Notes under the pieces: generated by a model
What the model saw: the letters and a program-made list of their open reading frames with translations, nothing else
Databases searched by the model: none
What the model was told of the DNA's origin: nothing
Translations under genes and position numbers: made by a program
NCBI RefSeq assembly: GCF_023156285.1
Contig: NZ_JAKZAJ010000001.1
Span: 496,001 to 560,000 of the forward strand
DNA length: 64,000 nucleotides
Source of the DNA: Marinobacter koreensis
Lineage (GTDB): Bacteria; Pseudomonadota; Gammaproteobacteria; Pseudomonadales; Oleiphilaceae
Reading direction: 5' to 3'
In this document: positions 11,626-18,119 of the stretch, piece by piece
Position numbering within the stretch: position 1 is the first letter of the stretch
Layout of the letters: every line of letters begins with the position of its first letter

Positions 11626-11773
11626 AGTGACTGCAAACCGCGGAAAATTTGGCCGATTATACCTGTTCAGGGGGTGGCCCGTAATGCTCGCGGATGAGGA
11701 ATGTTGACGGTTCCAGGATCGGGATCAACAGGGTAAGTTGTCGAACAGGCGCGCAGGAGTATCGGATAACCCA

Positions 11774-12880
11774 ATGGGAGAAGTACTGAAAACACAGACG
11801 GTTGTGATCGGTGCAGGCGTAGTTGGTCTGGCTGTTGGCCGCGCACTGGCGTTGGCCGGGCAGGATGTGATTGTGCTGGAGGCGGCCGACCGCTTCGGTT
11901 CGGGGATATCCTCACGCAACAGCGAGGTGATCCATGCGGGCATTTACTACCCGGAGGGGTCCCTGAAGGCGCGCCTTTGTATGGCCGGTCGTCGGGCTCT
12001 CTACGAGTATTGCCGGCGGCATCAGGTCGGATACCGCCAATGTGGCAAATGGATCGTCGCCACGTCGGCGGAACAGGCCGCTATGCTCGAAGATATTCAG
12101 CGAAAAGCGGCGTGCAACGGGGTGATGCTGACCGGGGTGGCGGGCCTCAATCTGGCCCGGCGGCTCCCGGGTATCCGGGCCGACGCGGCCCTGTGGTCGC
12201 CGGAAACGGGCATCGTGGATTCTCATGGCCTCATGCTGTCGCTGCTTGGGGACCTCGAGGACCATGGCGGACAACTGGCGTTGAATGCGCCGGTTCTCAG
12301 TGGGGTGTCCGATCCGACTGGTCATCGTCTGACCGTTGGAGGTGCGTCGTCCTGCGTTCTCCGTGCCGACCGGGTCGTTAATGCCGCAGGTCTGGGAGCA
12401 CCCCGACTGGCCGGCCACTGGGATGGCTTACCAAACGCCTGGCAGCCCCGCCAATGGCTGGCGCGAGGTGTCTATTTTTCCTATTCGGGTCGGCACCCCT
12501 TCGACACTCTTATCTATCCCGTTCCGGAGCCGGGCGGTCTGGGTGTTCACCTGACCCTGGATCTGGCGGGCCAGGCCCGCTTTGGGCCGGATGTCGAATG
12601 GGTTTCGGAGGAACGTTATTTCGTGGATCCCCAGCGCGTTCATCGGTTCGAGGCGGGGATCCGGCGTTGGTGGCCGGATCTGGATGCATCCCGACTTCAA
12701 CCGGCTTATGCGGGGATAAGGCCGAAACTGGGAGGGCCGGACGATGGCTTCCGGGATTTTCGCGTCGACGGCCCGAACGATCATGGCATTCCGGGTCTGG
12801 TGAACCTGTTCGGCATTGAATCCCCCGGCCTGACGTCTTGCCTGGCTCTGGCCGATGAGGTCCGGCAGCTGTTGAATTAG
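11774..12880 (+). CDS. FAD-dependent oxidoreductase, L-2-hydroxyglutarate oxidase-like (DAO fold)
   Basis: 368 residues from the ATG at 11774; an in-frame TTG at 11738 is a less likely alternative. AGGAG at 11755-11759 is somewhat far (14 bases). The N-terminal Rossmann motif VVIGAGVVGLAVGRALA with a following acidic residue (VLEAADRFG) binds FAD. SRNSEVIHAGIYYPEGSLKARLC and the late GIESPGLTSCLALADEV are typical of the LhgO/YgaF branch of DAO oxidases. The probable substrate is an L-2-hydroxy acid, but specificity cannot be read from the sequence. Its stop overlaps that of convergent comF. Confidence 0.85.
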   Translation: MGEVLKTQTVVIGAGVVGLAVGRALALAGQDVIVLEAADRFGSGISSRNSEVIHAGIYYPEGSLKARLCMAGRRALYEYCRRHQVGYRQCGKWIVATSAEQAAMLEDIQRKAACNGVMLTGVAGLNLARRLPGIRADAALWSPETGIVDSHGLMLSLLGDLEDHGGQLALNAPVLSGVSDPTGHRLTVGGASSCVLRADRVVNAAGLGAPRLAGHWDGLPNAWQPRQWLARGVYFSYSGRHPFDTLIYPVPEPGGLGVHLTLDLAGQARFGPDVEWVSEERYFVDPQRVHRFEAGIRRWWPDLDASRLQPAYAGIRPKLGGPDDGFRDFRVDGPNDHGIPGLVNLFGIESPGLTSCLALADEVRQLLN

Positions 12881-13629
12881 CCGTCGTACTGGCCCTGGGC
12901 GGGCGTTCGCGCCAGGGCCCAGATCTCGACGTGCCGCGCACCGGCTTCCAGGAGGTTTGCTGCCATCACTCTCGCCGTTGCGCCGGTCGTCACCACATCA
13001 TCGACAATCGCAATGTCTGACGGCGGTTCATGGGAGACCTCGAACACATCCCGCAGATTATCCAGTCTCTGTGCCCGTGTCAGCGCTCTCTGGGGCGTTG
13101 TCCGCCGTGCCCGCCGGATAAGTCCGGCATGAATCGGGAGCGTCAGGTGTTTTGCGAGGCCCTCGGCAATGTCATCGGCATGGTTAAAGCCGCGTTGCCG
13201 GCGACGCCCGGGGTGCATGGGTGCCGGCACAAGGGCGAGGGTTTCCGGGGATGGTTCTTCTCTCAGGTCCTGTTCGAGAAAACGGGAAAAATCCTCTATG
13301 AGCGGGCGTCCGAATTTCCGGTCTCCCCGGTATTTGTAACGACCGATCATTCCATCGACCGGAAACCGGTATTGCCAGGGAATCCGGGCCCTGATAAACG
13401 GTGGTGGGTCGAGCAGGCATTCACCGCAAGAGCGCGGCATCGCTGATTCCGGCAGGGGAAGCCCGCAACGGCGGCAGCCAAAGCGGTTAACGGGAAGTTC
13501 AAGCCGGCATGGTGTGCACAGTCCATTGAATGCATTGGTATCCAGGCAGGCGACGCAACGCCCGGCTGTTGGTCTGCTGTTAACCTTTAGTCCTATCAAG
13601 GTTGACAGCGGTGGCAGTCCCTTTATCAT
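12877..13629 (-). CDS. comF: ComF family phosphoribosyltransferase-like protein
   Basis: 250 residues. An N-terminal zinc-ribbon region with four CxxC-type pairs (CVAC, CTPC, CRRC, CGEC; residues ~23-72) is followed by a type I PRTase-like fold with PAPMHPGRRRQRGFNHADD and the PRPP-loop-like VDDVVTTGAT. ComF proteins take part in DNA uptake and recombination in transformable bacteria; here that role is inference. The start is uncertain: the ATG at 13629 overlaps the -10 of the divergent bioB promoter and a BirA-like box lies inside the first 20 codons, so an internal start (for example TTG at 13599) is possible. Confidence 0.9.
   Translation of the reverse strand: MIKGLPPLSTLIGLKVNSRPTAGRCVACLDTNAFNGLCTPCRLELPVNRFGCRRCGLPLPESAMPRSCGECLLDPPPFIRARIPWQYRFPVDGMIGRYKYRGDRKFGRPLIEDFSRFLEQDLREEPSPETLALVPAPMHPGRRRQRGFNHADDIAEGLAKHLTLPIHAGLIRRARRTTPQRALTRAQRLDNLRDVFEVSHEPPSDIAIVDDVVTTGATARVMAANLLEAGARHVEIWALARTPAQGQYDG
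13577..13608 (+). promoter_or_regulatory. BirA-like operator 1 upstream of bioB
   Basis: CTGTTAACC (13577-13585), a 14-base spacer, then GGTTGACAG (13600-13608). The two halves are inverted repeats matching at 8 of 9 positions and fit the proteobacterial BirA operator pattern (TGTnAACC-N14-16-GGTTnACA). The right half contains the TTGACA of the bioB promoter, so BirA-biotinyl-AMP bound here would block RNA polymerase. It also lies within the 5' coding end of comF as annotated. Confidence 0.75.
13602..13629 (+). promoter_or_regulatory. Sigma70-type promoter of bioB
   Basis: TTGACA (13602-13607), a 16-base spacer, then TATCAT (13624-13629). Transcription would start near 13636, 43 bases before the bioB ATG. 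BirA-like boxes overlap the -35 and begin right at the expected start. Confidence 0.7.
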
Positions 13630-13637
13630 CTGTTTAT

Positions 13638-13669
13638 CCGTAAACCCAGAGACCGGGAAAGGTTAACAG
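13638..13669 (+). promoter_or_regulatory. BirA-like operator 2 upstream of bioB
   Basis: CCGTAAACC (13638-13646), a 14-base spacer, then GGTTAACAG (13661-13669). The halves match as inverted repeats at 7 of 9 positions with the same 14-base spacing as operator 1. The two boxes start 61 bp apart. Box 2 ends 9 bp before the bioB ATG and covers the predicted transcription start region. Confidence 0.7.
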
Positions 13670-13678
13670 GACTGAACT

Positions 13679-14737
13679 ATGACCGCTACTGAACTGCGTC
13701 ACGATTGGACCCTACAAGAGGCCCGGGCTCTTTTTGAGCTGCCGTTCAATGATCTTCTGTTCCGTGCCCAGACGGTGCACCGAGCCCATTTCGACCCTAA
13801 TGAGGTGCAGGTGAGCACCTTGTTGTCGATCAAGACCGGTGCCTGCCCGGAGGACTGCAAGTACTGCCCCCAGAGCGGTCATTACAACACCGGCCTGGAA
13901 AAGGAAAAGCTTCTGGAGATCGAGAAGGTGGTGGCCGAGGCCCGGGCAGCCCGGGAGAAGGGCGCATCGCGCTTCTGCATGGGCGCCGCCTGGCGGAGTC
14001 CGGCCCGGAAGGATATGCCTTATGTGCTGGATATGATCCGACAGGTCAAGTCGCTGGGGCTTGAGACCTGTATGACCCTGGGGATGCTGGAAGAGAGCCA
14101 GGCCAGGGAGCTGGCGGACGCCGGGCTGGACTATTACAACCACAACCTCGATACCTCCGAGAAGTTCTACAACCACATCATTACCACCCGGACCTATCAG
14201 GATCGTCTGGACACACTGGACAACGTTCGAAAGGCGGGCATGAAAGTCTGCTGTGGCGGCATCATGGGCATGGGGGAAGAAGAGGATGACCGGGTTGGGC
14301 TTTTGGTCCAGCTGGCCAATCTGCCCCAGCACCCGGAAAGTGTTCCGGTGAATATGCTGGTCAAGGTGAAGGGGACACCCCTGGAGAATGTCGAGGATCT
14401 GGATCCGTTCGAGTTTATCCGAATCATTGCAGTGGCTCGCATCATGATGCCCGCTTCCCACGTTCGGCTTTCGGCCGGCCGCGAGCAGATGAACGAGCAG
14501 ATGCAGGCGCTATGCTTCATGGCGGGAGCCAACTCCATATTTTATGGAGAGAAACTGCTGACCACCTCCAATCCGGAGGCGGATTCGGACATGCAGCTCT
14601 TCCGTAAGCTGGGAATCCGGCCGGAGCAGCGGGAGCAATGTGCGACCGAGGAGCAGGAGGAAGATGCGATTGTCGAGGCGGTAGAGCATGAGGCAACCCG
14701 CCACCTGTTTTACGACGCGACCCGGGAGTCGGCCTGA
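13679..14737 (+). CDS. bioB: Biotin synthase BioB
   Basis: 352 residues. This radical-SAM enzyme inserts sulfur into dethiobiotin in the last step of biotin synthesis. The radical-SAM cluster motif [11 protein letters not shown] is at about residues 57-67. The family segments [28 protein letters not shown] and RLSAGREQM are present; that last Arg helps hold the second iron-sulfur cluster that supplies the sulfur atom. It is preceded by a promoter with two BirA-like operators, so repression by biotin is likely. Inverted repeat A separates it from bioF. Confidence 0.98.
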   Translation: MTATELRHDWTLQEARALFELPFNDLLFRAQTVHRAHFDPNEVQVSTLLSIKTGACPEDCKYCPQSGHYNTGLEKEKLLEIEKVVAEARAAREKGASRFCMGAAWRSPARKDMPYVLDMIRQVKSLGLETCMTLGMLEESQARELADAGLDYYNHNLDTSEKFYNHIITTRTYQDRLDTLDNVRKAGMKVCCGGIMGMGEEEDDRVGLLVQLANLPQHPESVPVNMLVKVKGTPLENVEDLDPFEFIRIIAVARIMMPASHVRLSAGREQMNEQMQALCFMAGANSIFYGEKLLTTSNPEADSDMQLFRKLGIRPEQREQCATEEQEEDAIVEAVEHEATRHLFYDATRESA

Positions 14738-14761
14738 TAGCGGGGCGACTTTGGAGCATGC

Positions 14762-14867
14762 TATCGGCAGGGAGGCCCTTCCAGGAACCGCTACGAGCAC
14801 ATCCATGTGCGCTTGAGTGAAGCCGTCCATGGCTTCACACATTCCTGGAAGGGCCTCCCTGCCGATA
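14762..14867. repeat. Intergenic inverted repeat, copy A (between bioB and bioF)
   Basis: A perfect 26 bp stem: 14762-14787 pairs with 14842-14867. The 54-base core holds two smaller hairpins, GCACAT-CC-ATGTGC (14797-14810) and GTGAAGCC-gtccat-GGCTTCAC (14817-14838). The core aligns with copies B-E, while the outer arm sequence is its own. It lies inside the bio transcription unit, 45 bp before the bioF ATG, so it would be transcribed as a large cloverleaf-like RNA structure. Confidence 0.92.
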
Positions 14868-14912
14868 ACCCGGGCCAAGTAGTCGTCTTCCGATCCAATA
14901 TGGGCTTAAGTG

Positions 14913-16091
14913 ATGCGTGATTTTGCACGAGAGATTGAAGAACGAAAGCAGGCCGGGTTGTATCGGACCAGGAGGCTGGTTTCTGGTCCCCAGCGACCCG
15001 AACTGACGGCTGATGGTAACCGGCTGCTGTCCTTCTGTAGCAACGATTACCTTGGTCTGGCCAATCATCCTGCCAACATTGAAGCCTTGCGAAATGCCCT
15101 CCCGGAAACCGGTCTGGGCGGCGCGGCATCTCACCTGATCTGTGGCCATCATGAGGCTCATCATGAATTGGAGCAGCGTCTGGCAGCCTTTACCCGTCGC
15201 AGTGCGGCGTTGTTTTTTTCCACGGGCTACATGGCGAATATGGGCGTGATTTCGGCGTTGGCCGGTCGTGGTGACACGATTTTCTCGGACAGCCTCAACC
15301 ATGCGTCGATCATCGACGGTTGTATTCTCAGTCGTGCCCGGATTCAGCGTTATCCGCACGGTGATGTGAACGCCCTCGAATCCATGCTCCGTGAGACGTC
15401 GGGTCACAAGCTGGTGGTTACCGATGGCGTGTTCAGCATGGACGGCGATGTCGCACCGTTGCGGGAGTTGGCCCGTCTTTGTCGCGAGAACGATGCGTTG
15501 TTGGTGGTCGATGATGCACACGGTATTGGCGTGCTGGGTCCGGAGGGGCGGGGTAGTGTTCTCGATGCAGGGCTCACGGAGCAGGATGTGCCGGTTCTGA
15601 TCGGTACCCTGGGTAAGGCTGTCGGTACCAGTGGCGCATTTGTGGCCGGTTCGGAACTGCTCATGGACTATCTGGTCCAGAAGGCCCGAACCTATATCTA
15701 CACGACGGCCATGCCGCCGGCAGTGGCCAGGGCAACGATCAACAGTCTCGATGTGATTGAGCAGGGCGACCACCTGCGGTCACACCTGGATGAGTTGATT
15801 GCCCGTTTTCGTGCCGGCGCCAGTGAACTTGGTTTCGAATTGATGGCGTCGCACACGCCGATCCAGCCGTTGATGGTGGGTGACAATGAGTCTGCGCTTG
15901 GGCTCAGTCGGGCGCTTGAAGCGCGGGGCTTCCTGGTGACCGCCATACGTCCGCCAACGGTGCCGGCTGGAGAGGCCCGATTACGGGTGACGCTGAGTGC
16001 CGCACACACAATGGCGGACGTTGAAAAACTGTTGGTCGCGCTGTCGTACTGCCGGCCAACCCTGTCTGTTCCGGCAGCCGCGTCGGTATAA
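14913..16091 (+). CDS. bioF: 8-amino-7-oxononanoate synthase BioF
   Basis: 392 residues from the ATG at 14913; a GTG immediately before it (14910) is in frame. This PLP enzyme condenses pimeloyl-ACP with alanine. Visible family marks: SFCSNDYLGLANHP, the glycine-rich SGHKLVVTDGVFSMDGD segment, DDAHGIGVLG with the PLP-contacting Asp/His, and GTLGKAVGTSGAF with the Schiff-base Lys. The ribosome-binding site is weak. Downstream is bioD after 54 bp, without the bioH or bioC genes that often lie between them. Confidence 0.97.
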   Translation: MRDFAREIEERKQAGLYRTRRLVSGPQRPELTADGNRLLSFCSNDYLGLANHPANIEALRNALPETGLGGAASHLICGHHEAHHELEQRLAAFTRRSAALFFSTGYMANMGVISALAGRGDTIFSDSLNHASIIDGCILSRARIQRYPHGDVNALESMLRETSGHKLVVTDGVFSMDGDVAPLRELARLCRENDALLVVDDAHGIGVLGPEGRGSVLDAGLTEQDVPVLIGTLGKAVGTSGAFVAGSELLMDYLVQKARTYIYTTAMPPAVARATINSLDVIEQGDHLRSHLDELIARFRAGASELGFELMASHTPIQPLMVGDNESALGLSRALEARGFLVTAIRPPTVPAGEARLRVTLSAAHTMADVEKLLVALSYCRPTLSVPAAASV

Positions 16092-16145
16092 TCACCTCTG
16101 CACTATCATCCACCGCAATCCTCCTGACGAAGGGACCATTCTTGC

Positions 16146-16838
16146 ATGGCCAGGAAAACCTATTTTGTGACCGGAACCGACACCGGCGTTGGCAAGACCA
16201 TGGTGTCTGCGGCCATTCTTGAGGCCGCAAAAGCCCTCGGTAAACGTACCGTTGCCATGAAGCCGATCGCCTCCGGCTGCGACCAGATGCCCGATGGTCT
16301 GCGGAATGAAGACGCCCTCATACTACAGCAGGCCATCACCGAAAAGCTCTCGTACGACCGGATCAATCCTATCGCCCTCCAGCCGGCAATTGCACCCCAT
16401 GTTGCAGCCCAGCAGGCGGGGAAAGGACTGTCTGCCCAGCGTCTTGTCGGGTTTTGCCGTGGTCTGCAAATGCAGCCCGCCGATCTTATGTTGATTGAGG
16501 GGGCCGGTGGTTGGCGGGTGCCTCTGAACGATCGTGAAACCTATTCGGTAGTGCCCCGGGAGCTTGGCGTGCCGGTGATTCTGGTGGTGGCACTGAAGCT
16601 GGGTTGTATCAATCATGCACTGTTGACCGCAGAGGCGATAAGAGCGGATGGTCTTGCTATCGCAGGCTGGGTTGCGAACCGCCCCGAACAGGAACCGATG
16701 GCTTGCGAGCGGGAAACACTGGATTACCTGACAAATCATCTTGGTGCGCCCCGTCTGGGCGTGTTGCCCTGGCTCGACGAGCCGGCGCCGCCGGTTCTGG
16801 CGGAGTCTCTCACCGTGGCACCGCTGTTTGAAAATTGA
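16146..16838 (+). CDS. bioD: ATP-dependent dethiobiotin synthetase BioD
   Basis: 230 residues. It closes the ureido ring of DAPA using ATP and CO2 to give dethiobiotin. P-loop GTDTGVGKT (~residues 10-18), the substrate Lys in MKPIASGC and the EGAGGWRVPL motif are intact. It is the third biotin gene on this strand; bioA is not in the window. The gene after it (16889) is on the same strand 50 bp on but is not a biotin gene. Confidence 0.96.
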   Translation: MARKTYFVTGTDTGVGKTMVSAAILEAAKALGKRTVAMKPIASGCDQMPDGLRNEDALILQQAITEKLSYDRINPIALQPAIAPHVAAQQAGKGLSAQRLVGFCRGLQMQPADLMLIEGAGGWRVPLNDRETYSVVPRELGVPVILVVALKLGCINHALLTAEAIRADGLAIAGWVANRPEQEPMACERETLDYLTNHLGAPRLGVLPWLDEPAPPVLAESLTVAPLFEN

Positions 16839-16888
16839 ACAGGTTTGTGGCTAAATAGAGCCAATAATCTGTCATTGGAGTGTCAGTG

Positions 16889-17134
16889 ATGATCAACAAC
16901 ACGCTCGGAATCGGTGTTCAGGGCATTCAGGACGGGATGATCGGTATGGACAGTGCCGCCCGGAAGATTGCCCGTGGTGGCGTGGATGGTCCCCAGGGAA
17001 CGGCCGACGGCGCGGGCGGCCTGGTCGAACCCATCATTGACATGAAGCTCTACCAGCGGAGCGTAGAGGCCTCGGCGCAAGTGGTTAAAACGGCCGACGA
17101 GACGCTGGGAACGCTGCTGGACATCATGGCCTGA
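16889..17134 (+). CDS. Minimal flagellar-rod-like protein (FlgC/FlgE C-terminal helix type), function unknown
   Basis: 81 residues from the ATG at 16889; GGAG at 16877-16880 gives 8-base spacing and decides against the upstream GTG codons. The C-terminal third (LVEPIIDMKLYQRSVEASAQ, then VVKTADETLGTLLDIMA) resembles the C-terminal coiled-coil helix of flagellar rod/hook proteins, while the N-terminus (NNTLGIGVQGIQDGMIGMDS) resembles their N-terminal helix. The middle domain is absent, so it looks like a rod protein reduced to its two helices. No flagellar operon is nearby. The next gene starts 10 bp downstream and probably forms a pair with it. Confidence 0.75.
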   Translation: MINNTLGIGVQGIQDGMIGMDSAARKIARGGVDGPQGTADGAGGLVEPIIDMKLYQRSVEASAQVVKTADETLGTLLDIMA

Positions 17135-17144
17135 AACCGGCGTC

Positions 17145-17873
17145 GTGAGCGCACTTTCCTCCCTTCCCCCAATGCTGCCGGCGGGTGGTGTCACCTATCC
17201 GACATCGCGGCCCGCCGGATCTGATAATTCTTCCGTATCACAACAACCTGCCGGTACTGACCAGGCGGGCTCCCAATCGTTTCCTGGTACTGAAGAGAAA
17301 GGTGGCAGGGAGTGCGTGCGCTCAGTCGAGGGGGCGCAGGCGTCCGGTCTGGACCAATCCGAACTCAAGCTGCTGTCCAGATTGAAGTCACGGGACCGCG
17401 AGGTTCGGGCGCATGAGGCAGCTCACCAGTCTGTTGGGGGCCAGTATGCCGGTTCGATGTCGTTCACCTATCAGAGAGGGCCGGATGGTGCCCAGTACGC
17501 TATAGGTGGCGAAGTGCCGGTCGATGTGTCCCCGGTAGAGGGAAATCCCCAGGCGACACTGGAGAAAATGCGGATCGTCCGCGCCGCGGCCCTCGCGCCT
17601 GCACAGCCATCCGGTCAGGATCGAGCCGTTGCAGCCCAGGCGATGCAAACCATGCTGGAGGCTCAATCAGAGCTTGCAACGCAGGGTTCGGGCAAAGCCG
17701 AACCAGGGAAGGGCGAGCCCGACTCTGCGCCGGAGACGTCGTCAGCTCCGGGCGCCGAGTCTGGTTCGGAATCCTCGCGCCGAGCCAGAAATGTGTATCA
17801 GGACGTGGCCGGACTGGGTGAGAACCCGAACGGATCCGGGGCGTCCTTGTTGCCACCCTCTCTCTACGCCTGA
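17145..17873 (+). CDS. SprA-related putative metalloprotease
   Basis: 242 residues from a GTG; ATG at 17172 is an alternative start. A low-complexity Ser/Pro/Gly N-terminus (~70 residues) precedes a conserved centre: KSRDREVRAHEAAHQSVGGQ with an HExxH zinc-type motif (HEAAH), then YAIGGEVPVDVS with the GEV motif of the SprA-related family (PF12118), then an Ala/Gln-rich helix. The Pro/Ser/Glu-rich C-terminus looks disordered. No signal peptide. Activity has not been established for the family as far as I know. It follows the rod-like gene by 10 bp. Confidence 0.75.
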   Translation: MSALSSLPPMLPAGGVTYPTSRPAGSDNSSVSQQPAGTDQAGSQSFPGTEEKGGRECVRSVEGAQASGLDQSELKLLSRLKSRDREVRAHEAAHQSVGGQYAGSMSFTYQRGPDGAQYAIGGEVPVDVSPVEGNPQATLEKMRIVRAAALAPAQPSGQDRAVAAQAMQTMLEAQSELATQGSGKAEPGKGEPDSAPETSSAPGAESGSESSRRARNVYQDVAGLGENPNGSGASLLPPSLYA

Positions 17874-17976
17874 CCTGCATCTTCCAACCTACAGATCGTT
17901 CCTCTATCAGCGCCTGGCCCTGCCGTCAGAGCCTGGTTTCCGCATGGCCATACGACACAAATTTTCATTTCGGCTA

Positions 17977-18006
17977 TTGACAATTCATTGCCTCTAAACG
18001 TATGTT
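17977..18006 (+). promoter_or_regulatory. Sigma70-type promoter of the acyl-CoA dehydrogenase genes
   Basis: TTGACA (17977-17982), an 18-base spacer, TATGTT (18001-18006). It lies about 115 bp before the ATG at 18120, in the 246 bp gap after the SprA-like gene. A PsrA-like palindrome follows the -10 directly. Confidence 0.6.
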
Positions 18007-18007
18007 T

Positions 18008-18021
18008 CAAACAAGTGTTTA
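18008..18021 (+). promoter_or_regulatory. PsrA-like fatty-acid-responsive operator
   Basis: CAAAC-AAGT-GTTTA at 18008-18021 fits the published PsrA pattern (G/C)AAAC-N2-4-GTTT(G/C) with one mismatch at the last base. It covers the predicted transcription start of the acyl-CoA dehydrogenase promoter, a position suited to repression relieved by long-chain fatty acids. No psrA gene is in the window. Confidence 0.55.
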
Positions 18022-18119
18022 ATTAACGCCACGGCGCGGGTCGTTGTGGTGTCTGAGCAAACCAAGGCCTGAGGCTGTAAACCTGTTGTCAGCTGAGACC
18101 GAAAACTGAGGTGGATTCC

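Noticed and set aside
10390..11697. 435-codon open frame on the plus strand
   Set aside because: Antisense to srkA, which has a full kinase motif set. GC-rich codon bias keeps the opposite frame open.
14762..14867. Repeats A-E as classical REP/BIME or insertion-sequence remnants
   Set aside because: No REP-type short stem with its tetranucleotide head, no RAYT transposase in the window, no visible target-site duplication and no transposase fragments. A non-autonomous mobile element remains possible.
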